Assembly: GCF_019049255.1 (NCBI RefSeq)
Contig: NZ_JAGMUJ010000019.1
Coordinates: forward strand, 1-64,000
From: Streptomyces sp. AC558_RSS880
Lineage (GTDB): Bacteria > Actinomycetota > Actinomycetes > Streptomycetales > Streptomycetaceae
DNA length: 64,000 nt
Direction: 5' to 3'
Shown: piece after piece, positions 34,870 through 43,185 of the stretch
Numbering within the stretch: position 1 is the stretch's first letter
How the letters are laid out: every line of letters starts with the position of its first letter
Made by a program: the position numbers and the translations under genes
The notes under the pieces: model-generated
What the model was told of the DNA's origin: nothing
The model's input: the letters and a program-made list of their open reading frames with translations, nothing else
Databases searched by the model: none

Positions 34870-35610
34870 CTATTCCTTGGTGGCGTCGGACGTCGGCTCG
34901 AAGTTGAAGGAGCGGATGAAGCAGTCCCTCGGCTGGCTCACGGCGAACAGGACGCAGTCGAGCAGCGACTGCGCGGTGAGGGGCGCTCCGGCGCCGCGGT
35001 CGGTGGTCTCCCACTCCGGGCCCAGCGGGTCGACGTTCTTGAAGTCCGGCGGGTACAGCGAGATCACTCGTACGCCCTCCGGGCGCAGCCGCTGGGACAG
35101 GATCTCGGAGAAGTTCGCCTGGGCTCCCTTGGCGGCGTAGAAGGCCGGGTTGCCGGAGCAGGAGTCGCTGCGCCGGGAGGCGGCCAGCGAGACCATGTTG
35201 ACGATGTCGGGGCGCTCCGAGGCGCGCAGCAGCGGCAGGAAGTGCTTGACCATGAGGACGGTGCCCGCGCCGCCGGACGTGACGGTCGCCAGGATGTCCT
35301 CGTCGGTGGCGGCGGCGAGGTCGAAGCCCTCCAGCCACATGGCGCCGTTGTTGAGCAGGATGTCCACCCGGTCGGTGAGCGCGCCGACCTGCTCGGCGAA
35401 CTCCCGTATCGAGGCGGGGTCGGTCAGGTCGCAGGAGAAGGCGTGGACCTTGTCGTGGCCGAGCGCGACGATCTCGTCGCGGGTCGCCTGCGCCGCCTCC
35501 AGGCTGCGGGCGGACAGGTAGACCTCGGCGCCCAGCTCGGCGAACCGGATGGCCAGGGTCCGGCCGAAGTCGCGGGCAGCTCCGGTGACGACGACACGTG
35601 TGTTGTTCAT
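34870..35610 (-). CDS. SDR-family oxidoreductase
   Basis: This 246-aa protein has VVVTGAARDFGRTLAIRFAEL (TGxxxxxG), LLNNGAM (in place of NNAG), the catalytic NMVSLAAS and FYAAKGA (YxxxK). The cofactor glycine motif reads GAARDFG instead of GxxxGIG. Its C-terminus is unusual, ending in FIRSFNFEPTSDATKE. ATG 35610 has GAGGAG about 11 bases upstream. The downstream end abuts the integrase remnant. Substrate unknown. Confidence 0.82.
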   Translation of the reverse strand: MNNTRVVVTGAARDFGRTLAIRFAELGAEVYLSARSLEAAQATRDEIVALGHDKVHAFSCDLTDPASIREFAEQVGALTDRVDILLNNGAMWLEGFDLAAATDEDILATVTSGGAGTVLMVKHFLPLLRASERPDIVNMVSLAASRRSDSCSGNPAFYAAKGAQANFSEILSQRLRPEGVRVISLYPPDFKNVDPLGPEWETTDRGAGAPLTAQSLLDCVLFAVSQPRDCFIRSFNFEPTSDATKE

Positions 35611-36055
35611 GGGTGTGGTGCTCCTCGGTTCACGGTGGGACCGGTCGCGTCGCTCTGCGTCGGCAACCGGTGGAGTGGACAGTCGACGGCGTTCCCCGCC
35701 CGCTCGTCGGCGGTCGGGTGGGTGTGGTGCTCGTCGGGCAGGCAGGTCGCCGGCATCGCGGTGTCCGCGCCGCCACCCGGGTCGACGGCCACGACCCGGA
35801 CACCCGGGCGCAGCCGGGCCGCCTCCTGGGCGACGGCGCGGACCGCGCCTCCGGCTCGAAGAGGACGCGCTCCTCGCCGTACTCCTCCGGCAGCCGCACC
35901 TTGAGCGGCGCTGCTCAGCGGCTGCTTCGCCAGGCTCTTGGCGTGATGGATGATGACGGGGATGTCGACTGCCTCGATGGCCCCGCTGTAGTACGCGACC
36001 GTGCCGGCGTCGTCGAGCGGTCGGCACGTCCCGAACCCCCACCCGCGGTCTTCCC
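35611..36055. other. Intergenic stretch with degenerate coding traces
   Basis: The 445 bp between the SDR and MarR genes have no full gene. On the minus strand, short open segments look protein-like but lie in different frames: AYYSGAIEAVDIPVIIHHAK near 35960, LPEEYGEERVLFEPEAR near 35880, and RLRPGVRVVAVDPGGG near 35780. They probably derive from lost or frameshifted genes. I cannot assign a parent family with confidence. Confidence 0.45.
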
Positions 36056-36571
36056 TCAGTTCGCCTGCCGCCGCAGGAGCGCGAGTTCACGGTTCATCTC
36101 CCGGAGGAACCGCACGATCACCGTCAGTTCGTCGGGGGTGAAGCGGCCGCGCGCCGTGTCGGTGCTGTGCGCCAGTGGCCGGAAGTACTCCCTGGCCAGG
36201 TCCCTGGCCCGCTCCGCGTACTCCAGGTGCACCACGCGGCGGTCGCCGGCCGCCCGGACGCGCCGGATGTGACCCGCCCGCTCCAGCCGGTCGAGGCACG
36301 CGGTCACCGCTCCGGACGTGAGGTTGAGCTGCTTGCGCAGGCGACCGGGCGTCATGGGCTCGCCCGGCGCGTCGGCGTCCGTATCCGCGTCCGCGTCCAG
36401 GATCGCGATCAGGGCCTGCATGTCGGTGGGGTGCAGGCCCTGCGCGTGCGCGAACTCCTGGGCGATGCGGTTGAACTCGCTGTTCATCCGGCGCAGCTGG
36501 ACGGCGAAGGACTGCAACCCCGTCGGGTCGTCCGCCGGAAGAGGTGGCGAGGGGGTACCGGAGCCGCTCAT
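36056..36571 (-). CDS. MarR-family transcriptional regulator
   Basis: This 171-aa winged-helix protein has TPGRLRKQLNLTSGAVTACL (recognition helix region) followed by DRLERAGHIRRVRAAGDRR (wing), flanked by dimerisation helices. ATG 36571 lies seven bases after a TATACT -10 box (36579-36584, minus strand), so its mRNA may be leaderless. It is divergent from the MMPL exporter 74 bp away, and probably represses both genes through the inverted repeat between them. Confidence 0.88.
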   Translation of the reverse strand: MSGSGTPSPPLPADDPTGLQSFAVQLRRMNSEFNRIAQEFAHAQGLHPTDMQALIAILDADADTDADAPGEPMTPGRLRKQLNLTSGAVTACLDRLERAGHIRRVRAAGDRRVVHLEYAERARDLAREYFRPLAHSTDTARGRFTPDELTVIVRFLREMNRELALLRRQAN

Positions 36572-36594
36572 ACAAGCCAGTATAAGATCACTCG

Positions 36595-36615
36595 ATGATT
36601 GAGATACTTGATCAT
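36595..36615. promoter_or_regulatory. Imperfect inverted repeat, candidate MarR operator
   Basis: Arms ATGAT (36595-36599) and ATCAT (36611-36615), with matching inner AG and CT pairs, form a 21-bp imperfect palindrome in the MarR/MMPL divergent promoter. On the minus strand it overlaps the expected -35 region of the MarR promoter. Confidence 0.55.
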
Positions 36616-36645
36616 TGACTTACCCCTTCGGCTCTGGGAATCCGC

Positions 36646-38757
36646 ATGAAGAACGCACCGCACCGGGCCCGGTGGCTCGTCCCCCTCGTCCTGTTGATCG
36701 TCTGGCTGGGGGTGGGCGGGACGCTCGGGCCGTACGCGGGCAAGCTGGGCGAGGTGGCCACCAACGACCAGGCCGCCTTCCTCCCGCGGAGCGCCGAGTC
36801 CACTCGGGTACTCGATGCCCAAAAGGCGTTCGACCAGTCCGAGACCATGCCGGCCGTCGTGGTCTGGACGGCGGACGGCGGCCGGATCACCGAGGCCCAG
36901 CAGGCCGCCGCCTCGGACGCGGTCGGCGCCCTCGCCGGCAGCACCGGTGTCGTCGGCCGGCCCTCTCCGGCGCTGGTCTCCGAGGACCGGAAGGCCGTGC
37001 AGGCCGTCGTACAGCTCCAGCCCGACCTCGGCGAGGAACTGCCCGGGGTGCTGGACGAGGTGCGCCGGGCGGCGGACGGCGTGTCCGGGGCCACGGCGCG
37101 GATCGCCGGTCCGGCGGCGACCCAGGCGGACCTGTCGGACGCGTTCGCGGGCATCGACGGACTGCTGCTGGGCGTGGCGCTCGGCGCCGTGCTGCTGATC
37201 CTGCTGCTGGTCTACCGGAGCGTTCTGCTGCCGTTCCTGATCATCCTCGGCTCCGTCTTCGCCCTCGGGCTCGCCTGTGCCGTCGTCTACGCGCTGGCGG
37301 ACCGGGACGTGGTGCGGGTCGACGGCCAGGTGCAGGGCATCCTCTCGATCCTCGTGATCGGCGCGGCCACCGACTACGCCCTGCTGCTCGCGGCCCGTTT
37401 CCGCGAGGAACTCGCCGAGCGCGGCGACCGGTACGCGGCCGCGGTGGCGGCCGTGCGCAGGTCCTTCGGCGCCATCACGGCGAGCGCCGCCACCGTGGCG
37501 CTCGGTCTGCTGGCCCTGCTCGCCAGTGACCTCACGAACAACCGCGCCCTCGGACCGGTCGGCGCCATCGGCATCGTGTGCGCGGTGCTCTCCACGCTCA
37601 CCTTCCTGCCGGCCGTGCTGGCCCTGCTGGGCCGGGCCGCGTACTGGCCCGCCCGGCCGAAGGCGTCGGACGCGTCCGTGGAGGGGCACGGCGTGTGGCG
37701 CCGGGTCGCCGCGGCCGTGGACCGCCGGCCGCGCCGGGTGTGGCTGCTGACCGCGCTGGTCCTCGCCGTCCTCGCGGCCTTCGCCCCCTCCCTGTCCGCC
37801 AAGGGGGTGCCGCTCGACGAGATCTTCGTGAACGACGCGCCCTCGGTCGCCGCCCAGGAAACGCTCGGCGAGCACTTCCCCGGCGGGTCCGGGAACCCGG
37901 CCGTCATCATCGCCGACGCCGGCCGCGGCACCGAGGTGACGGCCGCGGCGCGGAAGACGGAGGGCGTGGCCTCGGCCGGCGCCGTCTCCGCCTCGGGACG
38001 GCCGGGGGCCGGTGAGCCGCTGGTCGTCGACGGGCGCGTCCGCATCGACGCCACCCTCGAGGACGCGGCGGACAGCGACGCCGCGAAGGAGACCGTCGAG
38101 CGGCTGCGCGAGAACGTGCACGCGGTCTCCGGGGCCGACGCGCTGGTCGGCGGCCACACGGCCCAGCAGTACGACACCCAGCGGACCGCCGCCCACGACC
38201 GCACCCTGATCGTCCCGGTCGTGCTGGCCGTCATCCTGCTGATCCTCGTCCTGCTGCTGCGCTCCCTGCTCGTGCCCGTGCTGCTGGTCGCGACCGTGGC
38301 GCTCAACTTCCTGGCGACCCTCGGCGTCTCGACGCTCGTCTTCGAGCACCTCCTCGGGTTCAGCGGCACGGACGCCTCCGTCCCCCTGTACGGGTTCGTG
38401 TTCCTGGTGGCCCTCGGCGTCGACTACAACATCTTCCTGATGTCCCGGGTGCGGGAGGAGGCGCTCGCGCACGGCACCCGGCGGGGCGTGCTGCGCGGGC
38501 TGACCACGACCGGCGGAGTGATCACCTCGGCCGGTGTGGTGCTCGCCGCGACGTTCGCCGCGCTGATGGTCATCCCGCTGGCCTTCCTGGTGCAGATCGC
38601 CTTCATCGTGGCGTTCGGCGTGCTGCTCGACACGCTCGTGGTCCGCTCGCTGCTGGTCCCCGCGCTGGTGATCGACATCGGGCCCCGGGCGTGGTGGCCC
38701 GGGGCCCTGGCCCGCGACGGCGCGGGACGTGCGCCGAAGGAGGCGGGGCGGAGCTGA
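36646..38757 (+). CDS. MMPL-family (RND-type) transporter
   Basis: This 703-aa protein has the MMPL layout: one N-terminal membrane segment (WLVPLVLLIVWLGVGG), an external loop, five helices (near residues 175-330), a second single helix (about 365-380), a second external loop and five final helices. It contains the GAATDYALLLAARFREEL and GVDYNIFLMSRVREE motifs, whose Asp residues carry protons. Likely exports a lipid, drug or polyketide using proton motive force, like ActII-ORF3. Regulated by the divergent MarR protein by position. Confidence 0.92.
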   Translation: MKNAPHRARWLVPLVLLIVWLGVGGTLGPYAGKLGEVATNDQAAFLPRSAESTRVLDAQKAFDQSETMPAVVVWTADGGRITEAQQAAASDAVGALAGSTGVVGRPSPALVSEDRKAVQAVVQLQPDLGEELPGVLDEVRRAADGVSGATARIAGPAATQADLSDAFAGIDGLLLGVALGAVLLILLLVYRSVLLPFLIILGSVFALGLACAVVYALADRDVVRVDGQVQGILSILVIGAATDYALLLAARFREELAERGDRYAAAVAAVRRSFGAITASAATVALGLLALLASDLTNNRALGPVGAIGIVCAVLSTLTFLPAVLALLGRAAYWPARPKASDASVEGHGVWRRVAAAVDRRPRRVWLLTALVLAVLAAFAPSLSAKGVPLDEIFVNDAPSVAAQETLGEHFPGGSGNPAVIIADAGRGTEVTAAARKTEGVASAGAVSASGRPGAGEPLVVDGRVRIDATLEDAADSDAAKETVERLRENVHAVSGADALVGGHTAQQYDTQRTAAHDRTLIVPVVLAVILLILVLLLRSLLVPVLLVATVALNFLATLGVSTLVFEHLLGFSGTDASVPLYGFVFLVALGVDYNIFLMSRVREEALAHGTRRGVLRGLTTTGGVITSAGVVLAATFAALMVIPLAFLVQIAFIVAFGVLLDTLVVRSLLVPALVIDIGPRAWWPGALARDGAGRAPKEAGRS

Positions 38758-38758
38758 C

Positions 38759-40309
38759 TCACCCGCCGGCCAGTGGACTGGGCAGCGGGCGGTAGCGGGC
38801 GTCCGCGCCGTCCGCCCCGGTCCAGCGCAGGAGGAGGTTGGTCTTGGCCGGGAGGGTGGGGGCGGTGAGGAGGGCGGGGATCTCGGGGAGGTCGTGCCGG
38901 GCCAGTTCGCGGCGGAGAGCGGGCCAGGGGTCCAGGCCGGGGTGGTGGTCGGCGAGGGCGGCGGCGACCTCCATGAGGTGGTTGACGACCAGGCAGTAGA
39001 CCAGGCGTTCCCAGCCCGCCTCCCGGGAGACCGCGGACAGCAGTTTCACGCCCTCCGCGTCCCGGTACAGGACCCGCACCGGCATGCCGTCGGGGTCCAC
39101 GGCGACGAGCGTGTTCTGCAGGTGGGCCTCCAGGACGACGCCGTGTCCGTGGAAGGCCGCCAGGGCCGGGGGGACCACCCGCGACAGGTAGGCCTCCCAC
39201 CAGGCCGCCGGCCGCGCGGTGGCGGCCAGCGGGTTGCCGTCGAAGCCCTCCACCAGGGCGGCGGCCAGGTACGGGGTCGCGCCGGGCGGGACGTGGCCGC
39301 GCAGGCCGTCGCGCACGACCACGGCCAGTTGTTCGTATGCGAAGTCGGCGGTGCGGTGCCCGCGGTCGCTCTGCCAGGCCGCGTCCAGCCCGGCGAAGGC
39401 GTCGCGCACGGCCGTGTCGGTCGCCCGGAGCCTCAGCAGGTCGTGGCGCCACAGCCGGCGGATGTCGTTGGTGATGCGCACGTCCAGGCTGAACTTCAGG
39501 AACAGGTCGCGCCCGGGCGCGTACACGGTGCGGATCGCCGCCGTGGGCCACACCGGGAAGGAGGTCGTGCCCAGGCGGATCAGGCGGCCGTCGGCGAAGG
39601 CGGGGGCGAGGTCCCGGGCCGCGAGGTCCAGCTGCCAGGGGTGCGCGGGCAGCAGGCGGTAGCCGGGCGGTGCGGTGCCCAGGCCGTCGAGGGCCGCGGT
39701 GTCGCCCTCCTCCACCACCGTGTCCTCGCGCAGCCCCAGCAGCGCCAGCGGGAAGCGGGCGTGCGCCTCGGGCGCGTACGGCAGCCAGGCCGCCGCGGGG
39801 CCGCCGCCCCGCGCCTTGGGGGCGGGGTGGTGGGTGTGGCCGGTGACGAGGGCCTGCTCGGAGCGCAGGTACGGGTCGTCGGGCGGCGTGGCCCGGGCGC
39901 GGGCGGTGAGCAGCGCGGCCACCGCCTCCCGGCTGTCGAGCATCTCGGCGGGCAGTTCGTGGTTGGGCAGCCCGGTGTGCCGGCGCAGCTCCTCGGCGAC
40001 GAGTTTCACCAGCTCCGTGTGGCCGAGGCGGTGCCAGGCGCCCGCCGCGTGGACCTCGGGTTCGCGGGGGCGCCGGGTGCCGCGCACCCGCAGCAGGCGG
40101 TCCGTGCCGGGCAGGCGGTACGTCGGGTGCGCCGCCGGTTCCGGTACGGGCTGTGCCACTTCGCGCAGCAGGCAGTTCAGCAGCGGCACCGCCGCGTACG
40201 CGTCGGCGCGGCGGGCCGCGTCGTCGTCCGCGGGCGGGGTGATGAGGTCCACGCGTTCCTCTGGTTCTTTACGGTCTGTCCGGACGGAGACGATCAGTAT
40301 GTCTGTCAT
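38759..40309 (-). CDS. IucA/IucC-family (NIS) siderophore synthetase
   Basis: This 516-aa protein has the nucleotide-binding motif GHTHHPAPKAR, LLPAHPWQLDLAARDL, the LFLKFSLDVRITNDIRRLW segment, EAHLQNTLVAV and the VLYRDAEG motif, all hallmarks of NRPS-independent siderophore synthetases. These join a carboxylate such as citrate to an amine or hydroxylamine using ATP. ATG 40309 (MTDILIVSV) has GGGGGA upstream; an earlier in-frame ATG is less likely. It is convergent with the MMPL gene (one base apart) and divergent from a second NIS synthetase. Confidence 0.92.
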   Translation of the reverse strand: MTDILIVSVRTDRKEPEERVDLITPPADDDAARRADAYAAVPLLNCLLREVAQPVPEPAAHPTYRLPGTDRLLRVRGTRRPREPEVHAAGAWHRLGHTELVKLVAEELRRHTGLPNHELPAEMLDSREAVAALLTARARATPPDDPYLRSEQALVTGHTHHPAPKARGGGPAAAWLPYAPEAHARFPLALLGLREDTVVEEGDTAALDGLGTAPPGYRLLPAHPWQLDLAARDLAPAFADGRLIRLGTTSFPVWPTAAIRTVYAPGRDLFLKFSLDVRITNDIRRLWRHDLLRLRATDTAVRDAFAGLDAAWQSDRGHRTADFAYEQLAVVVRDGLRGHVPPGATPYLAAALVEGFDGNPLAATARPAAWWEAYLSRVVPPALAAFHGHGVVLEAHLQNTLVAVDPDGMPVRVLYRDAEGVKLLSAVSREAGWERLVYCLVVNHLMEVAAALADHHPGLDPWPALRRELARHDLPEIPALLTAPTLPAKTNLLLRWTGADGADARYRPLPSPLAGG

Positions 40310-40356
40310 CGTCCGTCCCCCGCGTTCCGTCCCGCGCGTCACCGAGGAGCCCGCCC

Positions 40357-41865
40357 GTGCACCGTCCCCCCACCGCCGAGGCCGAGGTCGCCGACGAGTT
40401 GGCCGTCGTACGGCCCGGCCTCGTGCCCCGGTACGCCGGCGAACTGCCCGGCGCCCGCGCGGCCGTGCTGACCCGGCTGTGGCGCGGCCTCGCGCACGAG
40501 CCGCTGCCGTGGATCGCCCGCCGGGAAACGGGCCGCGAGGGGCTCACCCTGCGGCTGGCGGACGGCCGGCGGCTGCGCGGCCCGCGCGCGGACCCGTACG
40601 CGACCGGCGCGTACGTCACCGCCGTACGGCTGGACGAGGTGGTGTACGACGATCCGGCGCGGCTGATGACGGAGCTGGCCGTACCGCACTCGGCGGTGTT
40701 CGCCGCCGAACTCGGGCAGAGCGTGGCGTCGTTGGCGCTGTCCCGGGCGGGTCGGGGGGATCACCCGGAGGAGTGGCCCGCGCGGGACTGGGAGTGGGAG
40801 CAGCGGGTGGTGGACGGGCATCCGTTCCACCCCAACTGCCGTTCCCGGCCCGGTTTCTCGGTGGCCGAGCAGCTCGCCTACGGGCCCGAGCACGGGCCGG
40901 TCGTGGAGCTGGGGCTGGTGCCCGTGCCGGAGGCCGGGTGCGTGGTGTCGGGGAGCTGGCCGCGGTGGCTGCGGGAGCCGGGACGGCTGGTGGTCCCGGT
41001 GCATCCGTGGCAAGCCGCACACGTGCTGAAGCGGACGGGCGGGGAGCGGCTCCCGGCGCATCCGCTGATGTCGCTGCGCACCCTCGCGCTGCCGGAGGGA
41101 CCGCACGTCAAGACGGCGCTGAGCGCCCGGCTGACGTCCTCGGTGCGGGACATCTCGCTCGGTTCGGTGGCCGCGTCGGCGGTGCTGTCGGACTTCGGTG
41201 AGGCGGTGGCGGCGCACACGGACGGGCTGCTGCGCATCACCCGCACGCTGGGCGCGGTGGCGGCCGGGTCGCCCGATCTGGCGGCGGTGCTGCGCGAGTC
41301 CCCCGAGGAGTACGCGGCGCCCGGGGAGCGGGTCGTCCCGGTGGCGGCGCTGGCGACCACCGGACTGCCCGGCTCCCCCGCCTGGTCGGGCCGGTTCGCG
41401 CGGCTCGCGCTCACGGTCGGGCTGCGGCTGCTGGAGCTGGGGGTGGCCCTGGAGGCGCACGGCCAGAACCTGCTCGTGGTGCTGTCGCCGGGCGGGGATC
41501 CGGTGCGGCTGGTCTACCGCGACCTGGCCGATCTGCGGATCGGCCCCGCGCGCCTGGCCCGGCACGGCATCCCGCTCCCCGGGCGGTTGCCCGCGCGCAT
41601 GGTCACGGACGACGAACGCACCCTGCGGCGCAAGCTGTTCGGCTCGCTGGTGGGCGGTGCGCTGGCGGGCACGGCGGGATCGGGGCCGGCGCTGCGGGCG
41701 GCCCTGGAGAGTGCCGTACCGCATCTGCCGCGCACCCCGGACCTGGCCGCGCTGCTCGACGAGCCGCTGCCGGCGAAGGCGCTGACGCTGATGCGGCTGT
41801 CGCCGCGGACGGCGGGGGACCAATGGGCGGAACTGCCCAATCCGCTGCGGTACGGGTCCAGGTGA
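40357..41865 (+). CDS. Second IucA/IucC-family (NIS) siderophore synthetase
   Basis: This 502-aa protein starts at GTG 40357 with GAGGAG eight bases upstream. It shows DGHPFHPNCRSRPGF (the usual Lys in the HPxxK motif is Arg here), VPVHPWQAAHVL, KTALSARLTSSVRDIS, EAHGQNLLVVL and VYRDLADLRI. It is a distant paralogue of the divergent synthetase 47 bp away. Two synthetases usually act in sequence on citrate or another diacid. No amine-modifying monooxygenase, transporter or iron box is seen in the window. Confidence 0.92.
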   Translation: MHRPPTAEAEVADELAVVRPGLVPRYAGELPGARAAVLTRLWRGLAHEPLPWIARRETGREGLTLRLADGRRLRGPRADPYATGAYVTAVRLDEVVYDDPARLMTELAVPHSAVFAAELGQSVASLALSRAGRGDHPEEWPARDWEWEQRVVDGHPFHPNCRSRPGFSVAEQLAYGPEHGPVVELGLVPVPEAGCVVSGSWPRWLREPGRLVVPVHPWQAAHVLKRTGGERLPAHPLMSLRTLALPEGPHVKTALSARLTSSVRDISLGSVAASAVLSDFGEAVAAHTDGLLRITRTLGAVAAGSPDLAAVLRESPEEYAAPGERVVPVAALATTGLPGSPAWSGRFARLALTVGLRLLELGVALEAHGQNLLVVLSPGGDPVRLVYRDLADLRIGPARLARHGIPLPGRLPARMVTDDERTLRRKLFGSLVGGALAGTAGSGPALRAALESAVPHLPRTPDLAALLDEPLPAKALTLMRLSPRTAGDQWAELPNPLRYGSR

Positions 41866-41910
41866 CGCCCCGTTTTGGAGCACGACACCTCTGATCAATA
41901 GGATCCGCCG

Positions 41911-43185
41911 ATGATCAGAAGAAAACGGCCGGTGGCAGGCGCCTGTGCCCTGCTCGCCGCACTGACGGCCGGGCTCGTCCTCCCGGCCGGGGCGGCCGCC
42001 GGTGAACCCACGGGCCAGGACGCCCCCAAGGTGAACCTGGTCCTCGATGTGAGCGGCTCGATGCGGGCCAAGGACATCGACGGCCAGTCCCGGATGGCGG
42101 CGGCGAAGCAGGCGTTCAACGAGGTGCTGGACGCGACGCCGGAGGAGGTCGAGCTCGGCATCCGCACCCTGGGCGCGAACTACCCCGGCGACGACCGCAA
42201 GGAGGGCTGCAAGGACACCGCGCGGCTCTACCCGGTCGGCCCGCTGGACCGCACGGAGGCCAAGACGGCGGTGGCCACCCTCGTCCCGACGGGCTGGACC
42301 CCGATCGGCCCCGCCCTGCTGAAGGCGGCCGACGACCTCGAGGGCGGCAACGGCTCCAAGCGGATCGTGCTGATCAGCGACGGCGAGGACACCTGCGCCC
42401 CGCTCGACCCGTGCGAGGTGGCCCGGGAGATCGCGGCCAAGGGCATCGGCCTGACCATCGACACCCTGGGCCTGGTGCCGAACGTCAAGATGAGCCGGCA
42501 GCTCAGCTGCATCGCCGAGGCGACCGGCGGGACGTACACCTCGGTCGAGCACCAGGACGAACTCACCGACCGGGTGAACGAGCTGGTGGACCGCGCGGCC
42601 GAACCGGTGGTGACGCCGGTGGCCACGGAGGGTGCCGGTTCGTGCGACAAGGCTCCGACTCTGACGTCCGGTCTCTACACCGACCGTGAGGAGTTCGGGC
42701 AGCAGCGCTGGTACCGCGTGGAGCTGCTGGCGGGGCAGGAGCTGCGCGCCTCGGTGAGCGTGGCGGCGGACCGGGCCGTGCGCCCGGACCACGGCGTGCT
42801 GCTGCGGGCCGTCACCGTGCACGACCGGGAGATCGTGCGCGGCGAGGCGACCGGCAACGGCCGTACGGACGTGCTGTCCACCGGGCTGCGGTACCCCAAG
42901 CCCGAGCGGGACGACGACGACACCGACAAGCCGGCCGCCGAGGTCGTGTGCCTGGGGGTCACCCACTCCTTCTCGGCGGACTCCGGGGTGAAGACCACGC
43001 CCGGTCTCCCGCTGGAACTGACGGTCGACGTCGTGGACGGCCCGGACGGGGCGGACGACGTGGCCTCCTTCGGTCTGGGCCGGGGCTGGTGGCTGCTCAG
43101 CGCGCTGATCCTCACCGGCTTCCTCGCCGGTCTCGTCTGGGGCTGGCTGTCACGCTGGCGGGTCGCCGTCTGGAGGACCAACTGA
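41911..43185 (+). CDS. VWA-domain protein, membrane-anchored
   Basis: This 424-aa protein starts with a signal peptide (MIRRKRPVAGACALLAALTA; cleavage near AAAGE). Its von Willebrand A domain has the MIDAS motif DVSGSM, a later Thr (VPTGWTPIG) and Asp (ISDGEDT). There is then an extracellular beta-rich region and a C-terminal membrane segment (WLLSALILTGFLAGLVWGWL) with a basic tail. It should display a metal-dependent adhesion-type domain outside the cell. The stop shares one base with the next start, so both are co-translated. Confidence 0.88.
   Translation: MIRRKRPVAGACALLAALTAGLVLPAGAAAGEPTGQDAPKVNLVLDVSGSMRAKDIDGQSRMAAAKQAFNEVLDATPEEVELGIRTLGANYPGDDRKEGCKDTARLYPVGPLDRTEAKTAVATLVPTGWTPIGPALLKAADDLEGGNGSKRIVLISDGEDTCAPLDPCEVAREIAAKGIGLTIDTLGLVPNVKMSRQLSCIAEATGGTYTSVEHQDELTDRVNELVDRAAEPVVTPVATEGAGSCDKAPTLTSGLYTDREEFGQQRWYRVELLAGQELRASVSVAADRAVRPDHGVLLRAVTVHDREIVRGEATGNGRTDVLSTGLRYPKPERDDDDTDKPAAEVVCLGVTHSFSADSGVKTTPGLPLELTVDVVDGPDGADDVASFGLGRGWWLLSALILTGFLAGLVWGWLSRWRVAVWRTN

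Noticed and set aside
34549..34870. Intact integrase or attachment site with tRNA
   Set aside because: Only the LRHT box and a tail fragment remain; no tRNA-like cloverleaf or direct repeat was seen nearby.
36568..38472. Minus-strand open frame opposite the MMPL gene
   Set aside because: Polar low-complexity translation opposite a well-defined membrane transporter; shadow.
40310..40356. Iron-box (DmdR/IdeR-type) operator between the siderophore synthetases
   Set aside because: No TTAGGTTAGGCTAACC-like sequence could be found in the short gap.
40339..42966. Minus-strand open frame of 875 codons opposite the second siderophore synthetase and VWA gene
   Set aside because: Spans two genes on the other strand, no motifs, Arg/Gln/Pro-rich.
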